Shown one piece after another: positions 22,931-34,046 of a stretch of DNA of 64,000 bases. The stretch is from Macrotrachela quadricornifera (Eukaryota > Rotifera > Eurotatoria > Philodinida > Philodinidae). The notes below the pieces were generated by a model, which had not been told where the DNA came from, made no database searches, and saw only the letters and a program-made list of their open reading frames with translations. The translations under genes and the position numbers were made by a program. The first letter of the stretch is position 1. The number at the start of each line of letters is the position of its first letter. Location: contig JAJEKB010020939.1 of assembly GCA_022393335.1 (NCBI GenBank), positions 783,152 through 847,151 on the forward strand, in the 5' to 3' direction.

Positions 22931-24561
22931 TTCTTTCTCCATGCAATAGACTGTTTGTCACATCATTGCCACATTTTATTATCTACTGCTCCAGTATTTT
23001 GTAAGCTCCATTTTCCAATAGCTTGTACCGGTACTGGTGAAAACTTGACATTTTCTACAGGGAAAGGGAGATTCGAACGGTTTTATGATGTTGAAACCAT
23101 CTATTCTCCTTTTGGTTATGACAGTAATATATTTGACAAAAAAATTAAGGAGCTAAAAGCCTAAGTATTATCTGATTTTTATAAGAACAAAGACCAAAAT
23201 TCTATGGTACCTTAATACATAGATGGTAAACATTGTGACAGAAATCCTAAAAGAATGACAAATTATACTTCGAATAAATATATGTTAGCAATTACTACAA
23301 GTAACGTTCAATGGTCTCCGATTCACAGATCCCTAGACTGACATTAAATCAGATGAGCTATTGTATAATAGTATACAGACTATTTCAAATATATTTACAT
23401 TTTGTCTAGTGAAACAAAAAATGTTTAGTGGTTACTATTGTAGAAGAAAATTATGTCTCAATACCACTAAGAAAACAAAAAAATATTATTTTATTTCTTA
23501 ACTATGTATTCAATGTAATTCATAGTGTAATGGTGCTTCATAATAGATGAAGATGTAGATATTTTGTCTATGCCACTTTCAGTTTTCATCGTGTAAGAGT
23601 CAATAATTTTTTCGAGAGATTCAACGTTACATTCTGTACAAAGTAGACACATGTATTCTTTTATAGTTCAATAGATCTAGAAGTTCGTTTCCCGCAACAA
23701 TATTCTTTTTTGGTGAATAATACTCTGCATATCACTCTCATCGATATGAAATAGAATAAGATGAATTATTACGCGCATTTCATCATCATATAATTGAAAC
23801 TTAATCAAAAAGAATAATTTACGAGAAAGTATGGATGGAACAGTCGGTTATTCTTTCTTTAAAATAATCATCTCACTTGAGAAAAATCTAGAAGAAAACG
23901 AAGATTTATTTCTTGTAGTTTATGGACTAGTTTCTATCAAGTTAAAACTTGACTTCATCAGATTTTACAAAAAAACTTAAACAACATCAATTGCTAAATG
24001 GTTGAAAAGGCCCCCATTGATGTTTAATTTTGGTTTGGCTTGGTTCAGTTGTAGTCATTCTTAGCCATTTGTTTGTCCATCATGCCAATATTATCATTAT
24101 AGCCTTCCAAGAATTGTCAAATGTCATTATATGTTGATTGAGTAGACGTTCCAAAATCAAATACCATTTGAAAAAACGCCTTCGATAGAAAGTTGATAGC
24201 TACGAGGTGTTTTGATGCCACTGTTTGTTAAACCATCCTCTACTACTATATTTAGTTAAGTAGTTTATCGATTTTTAGTAGCGATTCGCTCGGTTTCTTT
24301 CTTAAAAAATATCCTTGAAGATTGTTCCAACTTTTCAAACCGATAATTGGATTCATCTTTGAAATGCCTGTGTCTAAAAAACAATCGTTCCAAAGCTTAT
24401 GAAAATGGACCGCCCATTCTTGCATTCCTTTACAAAAGGAAAAATGATATAGAATATTGACCTCGAAATCAATCTCAGCCTTTTTTCTTGTCTTCGTTTC
24501 TAGTAAGAGTTTTCTAACATAGAAGTCATTTTTTTGATTGGGTTCCTCGCATTGTACGGGC
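22931..24561. other. Intergenic, no supported gene
   Basis: AT-rich sequence. A 69-codon frame at 22955-23164 has no context. Nothing else recognised. Confidence 0.4.
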
Positions 24562-25638
24562 TACCTCTCATTTGCGAACATGAAAAAAATTGAAGTTCAA
24601 ATTTAATAAGTTCTTTCAAATTTTCGACTGATTTTCGAGTTGAATAATTGCTAAGTTTAAAAAACAATCGAATGTTTTTAAATCTAATTCGATAAAGTTT
24701 TAATCGTATAAAATATTTTCATTTAAATTTTTTTTAAATAGATTTTCTGTAATTTGTAGAGCACGTGACTTAATGGCTATAATTGATTGTTTTAATAATT
24801 ACAATAGTCCGCAATTTGTAGAGGTCATAAGCTATTTATTAGAAATAAATTTTTAATATAGGAGGATTTTTGTAATTTGTAGAGGATGTGAGTGATTGAT
24901 GAGAATAATCTTTTAATTGTATAAAGGTTTGTAATTTATAGAGATCATCGTGAATGTAGAGATAAACTTAAGTATTTTATATCTACGAAAGAGACAGTTG
25001 AATATTGTGGAGAGATTGTAAATAAATGAAATGATTGTGAATTGTTGAAGGAGTAATACGACTATAGCTCGAGCAGGGATTGCTAATGAAGGAACATACT
25101 AAAAAAGTAACATCTTAAGAATGACGAAGAACTCTTAACTAAGTTTTATTCAGATTTATTTCAATAATTCAATATTTGTTTATCCCACTAAAAAAATTCT
25201 GTCGATTACAGTATGCAATTTTTACAATCTGGACATTTGCATATAATATCTGATACTTATATGTATCGATATCAACGATGATATAGGTTTGGTTTGATTC
25301 ATAATGACGTTATGAGTGTTAATAGAATTGAAATGAATTACGCTTTTAATATCGTTGTCTATTGTAAACAAAAGGTAAAGCACCTGAATTAGTTAAAAGC
25401 GCTAACAATAAATGCTCTTTCTTTGTAATTTAGTGAACTCTAAAATTACAATAAATTCGTAGTAAAAAATTGAATAGATCTATATGGAGCGAACTATATT
25501 TTAAACTCAAAAAAATGTTCAATATTAATTTATTTAAGTTTGAATGAACTTTAAATTTCAAATTTTGTTTTAAACTTTAGAATTAAGTTATAAAATTTCA
25601 AATTAATATTTATGTTCATGTTCGCAAACGAGAAGCTA
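24562..25638. mobile_element. Non-coding ~1.08-kb element with terminal inverted repeats (MITE-like)
   Basis: TACCTCTCATTTGCGAACATGAA at 24562-24584 is the inverted counterpart of 25615-25638; the core TTTGCGAACATGAA matches perfectly, with several mismatches outside. The interior is AT-rich and non-coding, and carries four roughly 60-bp direct units (see 24751-24945). No transposase is present, so a non-autonomous DNA transposon is the simplest reading. Confidence 0.6.
24751..24945. repeat. Four ~60-bp direct repeats inside the MITE-like element
   Basis: AATTTGTAGAG or a close variant occurs at 24751, 24813, 24874 and 24933 (AATTTATAGAG), steps of 62, 61 and 59 bp, each preceded by related T/A-rich sequence. 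Confidence 0.6.
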
Positions 25639-26272
25639 CGTCGTTTTGTAGTAGCTTTTTTTAGAATGAAGCTATGCCAAGAGTATAGATTGTTTGATGT
25701 TTGAATGTCGGTTTTCGAACAGTATAATACTGATTTTGCGCTTGACTGTGAAAGAAAGCTAATGGTCTTTTTTGTCTTCCTAGTCCCGCGCGTTTTAGAG
25801 AACGTGGCAATTGGTTTTTTATCAAAATTCAGTTTGAAATAAAAAAGACCATGGATTCGAAAATTTTAGCTCAAACAGATGAGTTGATGTGGTAAATCGA
25901 TTTTGAAGGAGCTCCATAACTTTATCTATTTGTGTCATAGATCAAATATTGAATTTAGAGAAAGCAAAATGATGAAGAAGACATTGAAATAATGTTTGTC
26001 GACTAGTTTTTTTTTATATATCACTTAGTCATGTAAGGAAGAAAAAGTTTTTCTGTGTAGAGATAAGCTATTCTACGAGAAAATAAATGTCGACGAAGAA
26101 TGTTTCGACGAATAGCTACTCTCCAACTTGATGTAAAAAACCAGACGGATTCTGACTGCCCTCAATTGAGTCGGAATTAACCTATATTCTACGAATAATT
26201 GTTGCCGCTTTTAACGTTATTTTTCTGAGTCATGTCTTAAATTCATAAGTAAGTGACGGAAGTAGCTACAGG

Positions 26273-26280
26273 TATAAAAG
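26273..26280 (+). promoter_or_regulatory. TATA box of the small secreted-protein gene
   Basis: TATAAAAG lies 53 bp before the ATG at 26333, leaving room for transcription to begin around 26300-26310 and a short AC-rich leader. It is the clearest core promoter in the window. Confidence 0.65.
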
Positions 26281-26332
26281 AGTAACTTATTTCTCTCTAA
26301 CAACACAAAGCAAATATACACATCAACAAACG

Positions 26333-26695
26333 ATGCGAATTACTTTCATCATTCTAGTCTTCTGCGTTTCAAGCGCTGTGATCGCCACCGATGATATCAA
26401 TAGTCAACTTCTCGTCAAGCGGATTGAACAACTGGAAAAACAAATGCAACAGTTGTTAGATCCTTCTATCACTGCACAACATAATGAAGTTCGAGAGACA
26501 ATCCATAATCAAACGAAAAACATCAAATTGGTCTGGCCTCGATGCTATTTGACGAATGAATACTATCATCCTTGGCTTACATGTCCATTTGGCGGGCAGT
26601 ATAGTGGTGGTATTGCAATTCGCGGTGGCTATGCTGGTGTAGACTATCAGAATATCTGGCGTACAGCTGACTACGCTTGGTTGTGTTGTCCTTAA
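26333..26695 (+). CDS. Small secreted Trp/Cys-containing protein
   Basis: Intronless frame of 120 codons. Residues 1-18 (MRITFIILVFCVSSAVIA) form a classic signal peptide with a likely cut after SAVIA. Residues 19-65 are helical and Gln/Glu-rich, possibly coiled coil (LLVKRIEQLEKQMQQLL). The C-terminal ~50 residues hold four Cys (one each in WPRCY and LTCPFG, and the terminal WLCCP pair) and a Gly/Tyr-rich stretch (GGQYSGGIAIRGGYAGVDY). A TATA box lies upstream and AATAAA at 26804-26809 downstream, so the transcription unit looks complete at about 500 nt. This compact build is typical of highly expressed secreted products. I do not recognise the family; a structural or mucosal defence role is conceivable but not shown. 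Confidence 0.8.
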   Translation: MRITFIILVFCVSSAVIATDDINSQLLVKRIEQLEKQMQQLLDPSITAQHNEVRETIHNQTKNIKLVWPRCYLTNEYYHPWLTCPFGGQYSGGIAIRGGYAGVDYQNIWRTADYAWLCCP

Positions 26696-27106
26696 ACAAC
26701 TTCGCTTGCGTTCTCAAAACCCTCCAGTTAGTGAACGTATACTTTTTCTTGTCCGTTGTCAAAAAAGATTTGCCATCTTTTCATTGTATATAATCTAAAG
26801 AAAAATAAACTGAAAAAACCGTTTTTGAATGAATGTAACTGTATCTGCTCTTTCTTATTTATTACTTTAGTGAGAATGCCGAAATGAGAGTAGTTTCTCG
26901 CCTTTCAATATTTACACTTCCCTACACAAACGAAAGATGTAAAGAAGAAAGGAGACGGTGAGGGTGAATCAAGCATCTCATGATCCAGATTTCGACCTTG
27001 CTTAAGGGCCTTTTCAAATAATTTTGACTTAGTATCTGTCCGACTCCTACAGAGTTTTTTTTTTGAAGGATGAGGAAAACGATTCTCCAAGTCACATCCT
27101 GGCTAG

Positions 27107-27164
27107 GGGTGAGACTTTAGCTTTAAAAACACTTTAACTTGAGGGTGAGGTTGAAGTCTCACCC
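27107..27164. repeat. 11-bp perfect inverted repeat with TGAGGG-type loop
   Basis: GGGTGAGACTT (27107-27117) and AAGTCTCACCC (27154-27164) are exact complements, and the loop contains GAGGGTGAGG. It belongs with other GTGAGGG-bearing non-coding repeats of the window. Confidence 0.55.
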
Positions 27165-27549
27165 AGACAGTGCTGTATTAGCTAACATTATCAAACTTTC
27201 CATGGTTTTTCTCTGAGTGCAGAGGTAGTTTTAAAGAGTGCTGTTATCATTAATAGGAGTAGGGAAGGGGCGTCTGGGTGAAATTTCACCCAACTCCTAT
27301 CGCAATGAACTTTGCGTCAATTTTCCAGAATTTTCGCGAATCTGTTACGATTCTAAAATTAATCATTTTTTATCGAGGATTCTTTGTTTTAAATTTGAAA
27401 CTCGAATGTTTGCAATAGGTTATAAAAGAAAAATGTTTACGAATGTCTCCTTGATTTACAATTACAGTGCATCCATTTGTTTTCTATGACTCACAAAAAC
27501 AACGTATTTGTTTTTTTTCTTGACTCACAACGACGGCCTATCTATATAT

Positions 27550-27905
27550 ATAAAGAAGAATGTTTGTCTGTTTGCTATGCATTCAGTCCCTGTGATAGCT
27601 AATGTGACAAAAGTTTCCACACTACTTCCTTAGCTCCTATGGAAAGTCGACGTGGCGTTGGAATCACTAAGCGTGGTGCCCGGAAGGGACTGGGTGAAGT
27701 TTCATCCCGATCAATACAGATCGAGATTTTTGATGAGTCTGTTTGTTATGTATTTAGTCATCGTGAGAGATAGAGTCACGGAACAATCCGCATCAGTTCC
27801 TTGAGTGCGCTAAGGAAAGTCGGCAGAGTTATTGGGAGTGAGGGTGAGAAAGGAAGGCGCGCGTGAAACTTCATCCAATTCGTAAGAGGCTGTGATTTTA
27901 TTCAC
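27550..27905. repeat. Two direct copies of a ~171-bp unit
   Basis: GTCTGTTTGCTATGCATTCAGTC at 27566 and GTCTGTTTGTTATGTATTTAGTC at 27737 begin two related blocks. Both continue through TTCCTTAG/CTTGAG...GGAAAGTCG and end at GTGAAGTTTCATCC / GTGAAACTTCATCC. A shorter relative (GGTGAAATTTCACCC) is near 27279. The leader TATATATATAAAGAAGAATG resembles ends of non-autonomous elements in other animals, but I cannot classify it. Confidence 0.6.
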
Positions 27906-27989
27906 TTTCTAATCAAATGACGCAGTTCAATACAAATTTGAGAGCAATCGTGTCCAGAGTAGATGCAAGTGAGAATGTCAATTTAAGCC

Positions 27990-28340
27990 TGATGAGAAGA
28001 GTCCTGTTGAAGATGCCTAATGCACAACGAAAAAAGCTCTGTAAAAGATACTTCACGCACGGCGAGATAAGATCTGTAGCAGAGGTTCTCGGTACGGTGA
28101 AAAAAGCTCTGTGGAAGAGGTATCATGCACGGCGAGAAGAGTCCAATGGCGAACACCTAACTCATAGCAGGAACAATCCTGTTAAAGATACCTGATGTAT
28201 GCCGGTAAAAGTCCTGTCCAAGTGGTTTCAAGTGTGACGCGAAAATTTCTGTTGCAGATATCTCATCCACAGCGGAGAACAGTCCTGTCAAAGACGTGTT
28301 ATGTACAGCAGAAAAAGTCGGATGGAAGATGCAAAACTTT
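27990..28340. repeat. 35-bp minisatellite, ten degenerate copies
   Basis: The word GTCCTGT or a variant falls at 28001, 28036, 28071, 28106, 28141, 28176, 28211, 28246, 28282 and 28317. All steps are 35 bp except one of 36. The consensus runs roughly AAGTCCTGTNAAAGATACCTCATGCACGGCGAGA. The open frame at 27917-28195 is a by-product, since 35 is not a multiple of three. Confidence 0.85.
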
Positions 28341-28397
28341 AACCATATTCTCTTTTTATCGGGTACCACCACTAGTATTCTATACAACTTCATTTTT

Positions 28398-28470
28398 GTA
28401 CACTTTGGCGCATTTTGCCTACGGAAATAAAATGTACATATACACTTTGCCCATATAAAGCAAAGTGTAC
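28398..28470. repeat. 10-bp inverted repeat
   Basis: GTACACTTTG at 28398-28407 and CAAAGTGTAC at 28461-28470 are exact complements. Another TACACTTTGC lies between them. It flanks the 35-bp minisatellite on the right. Confidence 0.5.
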
Positions 28471-28479
28471 TGTACATCT

Positions 28480-29101
28480 TGTTTTAGATTTCCATTATAA
28501 ACACGATCTGGCTTACTTGAAGTGAGAGTCAAAGATATACATCTAGCTTTCTCTAGTGACCGAAAGGCTTAGCAATCATGGCTAATATCAATGACTACGT
28601 CTCGCTAATGACTTATTTACGTAATAACATTTTGATCAAGAATCAATCAATGTTATCTACTCTCTTATATTAACTGACATCTCAACCGTAATGATCGAAT
28701 CGATGTTTTACATCAATTACCAAAAAGCGCTGGTCGTCTTTCCTTAGTATAATTTGATACCATATTTTGGACAGACTAATATGAATTGTCCTTCGATATT
28801 TTCTCCTTTACTTTACATAGATTGCGTGATATATTTTTTATGTCTCGTTTTTATCGTTAAATTAGTTTCATTACAATCAGAATATATCCGTTACACATTT
28901 TGATCCCACATAGGGCTGCACAAAGAGTTATTCCTCTATTGAGCTACACAAAATGATAATTATTTATTAACAATGAAAACGAAGTAAATGAAAAAATTGC
29001 TATTCTCTCATTTCTTCATTTAGGGAATTGCTCAAGGAAATACTTTGCAAACAACTGTTGTTGAAACATAAGAACAGCAAGCATATTATTCACACGCAGC
29101 T
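28480..29101. other. Intergenic upstream of the MYND gene
   Basis: No gene. An acceptor-like TTCATTTAG at about 29016-29024 could end an intron in the leader of the next gene. Confidence 0.4.
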
Positions 29102-29545
29102 ATGCCTACCTGCATAAAGTGCCAAATTTTGACAACCACCAGCAAACGTTGTCCCTATTGTCGGTCTTGCTATTGTTCCAAAGCATGCCGTTCGGCCGAT
29201 TGGTCTCGTCACAGATCAGAATGCACGAGTGGAGAAAGAATTAGTCCAGATTCTACCCTATCGAATATGGCACCTTCTAATGTTTTATCAGGTAAGGGAC
29301 GTGAGCTACTTTCCTTTTGTGATGAATACCGATACATGTATTCGAATGACCCGCACGAACATTATGTACGTTTAAGTAAGCTTGAAATATTAGTTCGTTC
29401 TCAACTAAACTTTTTCAATATTATGAGTGAACCATTGCATTATCCATATCGAGTACCTGAATTTGGACTCAGACGATTCGATATTATTTTATATGATCTG
29501 TACGATCAACTTGATGTAGCCTATGTCCAAAAATTCTTCGCATAA
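29102..29545 (+). CDS. MYND-type zinc finger protein
   Basis: Frame of 147 codons. Residues 4-41 form a MYND finger with the expected seven Cys and one His: CxxC (4,7), CPYCRSCYC, CSKAC, then H and C in WSRHRSEC. The rest (about 42-147) is not a recognised domain but looks globular, with aromatic residues (FCDEYRYMYSNDPHEHYV). MYND fingers bind proline-rich partner proteins and occur in co-repressors, SMYD methyltransferases and many small adaptors; no SET domain is present. ATG 29102 opens the frame directly before the finger. An upstream non-coding exon is possible. Target unknown. Confidence 0.8.
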   Translation: MPTCIKCQILTTTSKRCPYCRSCYCSKACRSADWSRHRSECTSGERISPDSTLSNMAPSNVLSGKGRELLSFCDEYRYMYSNDPHEHYVRLSKLEILVRSQLNFFNIMSEPLHYPYRVPEFGLRRFDIILYDLYDQLDVAYVQKFFA

Positions 29546-30314
29546 AATGTTTGCTTACTTTTCAGTCACTTCAAAACTACTAGTGAGAGTGAAAAGCAAT
29601 TAATATGATTTTGAATTTTTTTATTCTTTTCAAATGTAAGCTCAAAATTTTTTATATCAGGTTTTGTTTAGGACTAACGAAGGAATCTTTAAAAGAACTA
29701 AGGAAGGTGTTTGGACAAAAATGTTGTTTGTACATACTCACTATTCTGTCTTAAACGAGTAGTTGAAACTTTCGTTGGCATATTAGCCGATAGAGTAAAA
29801 TTTATTGTACAAAATGCATTATTTGACTTTCGTTTTGCATCCATGAAGGTGCCTAAGTTTTCATTTTTCTATATCAGCCTAATTTTGTAAAATTGATGTT
29901 CTTCTTTTATGCAGAAGCTGAAAGCTGAGAAAATGTGCAGGGATTCAACCATATCTTAATACATATCACATTTTGTAAAGAAGCGTTCACTTTCCAAAAT
30001 CGCCAACCTCGACAATTTTAAGTATCTTTGCAAAGGAAGTTAATAAAACTTGTTTGTTTGCCCTACAAACCTGTTTTTACGCGTTTCAAAAATTTACTCA
30101 TCCTTATAAAACAAAGTTTCTGGCAAGATCCTAGAAACATTTTCGTTAAGACCCCACCCCCACCTTAATTTCTATTTTAGCTTCTGAACATCCAATCTTG
30201 CTGAAATTTTCAGAGGAGTTCTGTGCCATGATAGGTATCTCACAGTAAAAACTTCAGCTCAAAATATTGAGTCTAGCAAGTTTTGCCTGAAGATTACCGG
30301 TCAAAATGGTGAGG
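29546..30314. other. Intergenic, nothing recognised
   Basis: No gene, RNA or clear repeat seen. Confidence 0.4.
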
Positions 30315-30634
30315 TCCGAGTTTCCCAAATGCTACTGCTATCTTAAACGCTAGAAAGCTTGGGTTTGTTTTAAAATATACCAAAGGCCTAGCACTACAAC
30401 TTAACAGAGCCGAAATTTTAATTTTCGCTTTTAATTTTGTTTTGTTGAAGTTTATCTCATAGTGTACGGTAATGATAGGGCATGTACTGTGACACCTTTT
30501 GAAGTCATGCGACACTAAACATAAAATCTAAAATTTCGGCTTTGTTAAGTTGTAGAGTTAAGCATTGCCTTCATTTTGAAACCAACCCGAGCTCTGTAGC
30601 GTTTAAAATGGCGAAGAGATTTGGGAAATACGAA
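30315..30634. repeat. Fold-back element, ~110-bp arms
   Basis: The left arm (about 30315-30425) and right arm (about 30523-30634) are diverged reverse complements. They share TTTCCCAAAT, TTAAACGCTA, GGGTT[TG]G and CTACAACTTAACA[GA]AGCCGAAATTT in inverse order, around a ~97-bp spacer. Non-coding. It has the same layout as the element at 15116-15537 but a different sequence. Confidence 0.75.
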
Positions 30635-30755
30635 AGTGTTAAAGCAAAAAAACGCATTGTGAGAAAAACGTGAAATAAGTTTGAGAAGTGAGATTGACGA
30701 CTTTTTCTATGATAACTTGAGATCAAATACATTTTTTAGTGATTTCTCATAGATC

Positions 30756-30839
30756 AAGGTGTGGGTGTAGGTGTAGGTGTGGGTAGATGGGTGTCGGCGT
30801 GGGTTTGAAATGAATAGAATACCTACGCCCACACACCTT
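30756..30839. repeat. Interstitial telomere-like hexamers in a hairpin
   Basis: From about 30756 the plus strand reads AAGGTGTGGGTGTAGG, further TGTAGG and TGTGGG units, then TGTCGG and CGTGGG, i.e. degenerate TGTGGG repeats. At 30822-30839 CCTACGCCCACACACCTT is the near complement of the left end, so the tract can fold back. TGTGGG is the telomeric unit reported for the bdelloid Adineta vaga. Confidence 0.65.
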
Positions 30840-31130
30840 CCTGTAGTGATAGTATTTTCAAATTACTTGATATAGATGAAAACATGTCGAATTTCTGTCA
30901 GATATGAAAAAACCAAGAGAAGATATAATGGAAAATATCGGGCAGAACGAAGGAAAAGAATCATCTATATGATTATAACATATGTAAAGAAAGAGAATGA
31001 ACGAACATATGAATAAAACCATTATCGTATATCTAAGTACATGCCATAACATGACGGCGCCACAAATAAGATATTTTTTTATTTCTGATTTTTCTTGCCG
31101 TTAGAAATATATACATTTTAGATGTATCAA

Positions 31131-31182
31131 ACTATAATACTTAGCGATACATGCTAACTATAATACTTAGCGATACATGCTA
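31131..31182. repeat. 26-bp perfect tandem duplication
   Basis: A 26-bp unit beginning ACTATAATACTTAGCGATAC occupies 31131-31156 and again 31157-31182 without change, followed by a third start (ACTATAG). Confidence 0.9.
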
Positions 31183-34046
31183 ACTATAGCCATCATTGTG
31201 AAAAATCAACAGTTTTTGAAAAAATGTTATTTTCTAGGTTAGGGGGTCTCAGAAAAACCGACTTTTCATCGTGAAAACTCATCATAAAACCAACAAACTA
31301 TAATAGGTTCGATAGCAGACACTTTGATCTATCTGAAAAGCTATAAATCAAAAAATCGAAAAATTTGACTAAAATTGACATTTTAGGGTGGGGGTGGAGC
31401 CTTAAAAACGTGAATTTTTGTTGTTTTTCTGTCCAATTCTGTTTAAGAATAACTAAAAGATTATTTGAACTTTAATTTTGTTATGATTTGCATCGCATCC
31501 GACGACGTCATTAAGGACTTTACTGTAAAAGTATATCAAAGAGGAGAAGCAAATCAACAAATCTTTAAACTATTCTTTAGACAATTCTATAAACCTGTAA
31601 TTCATGCACACAAAAAAACTATATTTTGAAATGCAGGTTTTCAATATATGTGTACATTAAAATAAAATATTATTCAAATTATCAAAGCTTACGAACTCAC
31701 AGAGATTTCCAGTTATTTCTGAAACTTAGGCAGTTTTTAAGGATTTCAAAATTAAAAATTTGTTTTTTCAATTTTCATTCTTATAATGTTGTTTTGAAAC
31801 AATAATACTCATATATTCTTGTTCAATCCAATGGACTCTGTCTAACTTCATCCAATTCAAACTACTACAACTAGTTATCATTATCAATTCTTAGTTGCTT
31901 GAACAAACAGCTTTCCAGTAGAGTCCTGGATTGGGTTCCCAAACCCGTTGCCTACTCCGACTTCACTGAAATCAAAATCAGCTTGAGGATTCTGCCTTTG
32001 AACCCCTTTCAAATCGTATCAGTAAAAAAGAAAACTATTTTATTCATATATAATAATAATTTATTATTAGTACTTTATACGTTAAATGGCGAACAGAAAT
32101 ATGCTATTTTTAGCCCCATAGACGGCTGTTAAGAGAGAAAACATCAAAGATATGTTTACAATAACAACTCTCAGATTTATGTAGTAGTAAGAGTACCACA
32201 AAAAGAAGTCTTTCGGAATTCAAGTGTGAGTTGGAATTGGTTAAAAATTTTCAAAGTCAAAGTCGGATTTCGGAGTCAATAATGTTGATTTCACAGGTCT
32301 CAGGTGAATTAGAGTAGAAGAAGGCAACATGTGAAACGACCTTCGAGTGAAAACACAATTCTGTCGAACAAGAGCAGTACGTTTCTGCCAAAAGGATACT
32401 TCGAATTCTAGTATGCAAACTGTTGATGATTTTTACCCGAAAAAACCAGAATGATGGAGTTTGAGCCCTGTTCGACGATGTTAGTCATATACTGTCGAGA
32501 TGCTGCTGAATCATAATGGGTAGGAAAATACTATTTTTAGAGTACAAGAACAAATCCCATAGAGAAATATGTAGACTTCATAGACGCATAAGCAATGTTT
32601 TGTAAATGCAAGAAAGGAATGTAGGAATATTTCTGAAACAAATAGCAACATTTTATTTCAAGTTCAATTTCCGTTTCAGCTGCCGTTTCAACCCTAGTTT
32701 TCACTGCGGTATGAGATTACTCTCTTTTCTCGACCCATAGCTAGTTGTTCATCTGATTACTGTCGAACAGAGGTGATAATGCTCATACTATTACTAACAT
32801 GAACTGGTTCAAATGATGCTGATATTATTTTCTCTGTTTTGAGACTCCTACTACCCAAGCCACAGAGAAGCTAGTGCTGCTGCTATGCCGCAAAACATAG
32901 GTGGGTCATCGAAACTGCAACCTACGTTGAATGCAGATATGTTACATTCAAAGTCAAAATTGAACGGACTTTTGTTGGTTCGTGTTTGGTTCGACTCTAT
33001 CCTCTAAAATAATATTCGGATTCAGTCTAGATTCTACCTACCGTCTACACGAAAGGCTTCCGAATTCCATTCCAGTTGCATATCACATCTGTACGGTAAG
33101 ATAACCTGAAATATATAAATCGTTACTGTATTTTAACTGTAACAGATATTTCAGTATTCCTTAAGTGTAACTTAAAAGAAAGTTCTCAACAAATTCTTAC
33201 GATGAAATTTCCCTCAACGAAAGAGAAACTGAAGAGTTTCGATAAGGCATTCCGATGGTAAGATGAAGTGCGAAGTTCATAAGAGGCATATGTGATAATG
33301 TCAAGATAAAAATGAAAACAAAATGACAATAGGTCAATCAAACGAGCATCAATATTTTCTTTATAGCAGGAAACTGAAAGAGAAGAAGAAATAAATTAAA
33401 TATTCATATCTCGTACTGCAAATCAATCATCTTGAATGCATTATGTGTAATGGTTATGAAGAGAGAATGAAACAATGTATGGAAATAAAATTAACTATGT
33501 AAAATAATAGGTTAAAGGTCATTCCATCATTTTCAACACATTTTTTAAAAATCGATGATAATTCAACCAATAATAGTTCGGCTCTGTTTGGTTCGTTTTC
33601 GGGCTTTGATCCCCATATAGAAAGTAACGCGGAACAATGCTTCCTTTAAGAAAACAGCTGTTTCTTAAAACAATTTAAGAAAAAAGAAATGAAATATTAA
33701 GGATGAAAAGCTCTTCAACAAATTGTGTCTTCAAAAGCAGAAATCAAAAAGTCTTAACCAGATAATAATCGTATTTCTTTTTCCTCCCTAAGAAAACAGC
33801 ATCTGTTAGAATTGAAATGTACTAACAAGAGCAGCGAATGATACATATATATTTATAAACGGTCGCTCTATTTCTTTCTCCATGATTATATGTTTGGTGA
33901 AACATTTCATTAAATGGAACAATTTCTCTATTGACGGATTCTATCATTCATTGCTCTCAGTTTATCGTGGTCCTATTAACAGACTTTTTCTTAAGTCATT
34001 GCCTGTGCCCTGTATGATTGTACAAATACCTGACATTTTTGTTTAG
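31183..34046. other. Gene-poor region
   Basis: About 2.9 kb without a supported gene. G-rich words GGTTAGGGGGTC (31237) and GGGTGGGGGTGG (about 31386) belong to the non-coding repeat background. A 77-codon frame at 31899-32132 has no features. Confidence 0.4.

Noticed and set aside
22955..23164. 69-codon frame with TGTGEN-like word near the third NTPase
   Set aside because: The resemblance to kinesin or P-loop motifs is too short, and there is no extended similarity or splice context.
27917..28195. 92-codon frame that looks basic and helical
   Set aside because: It is produced by a 35-bp minisatellite whose unit is not a multiple of three.
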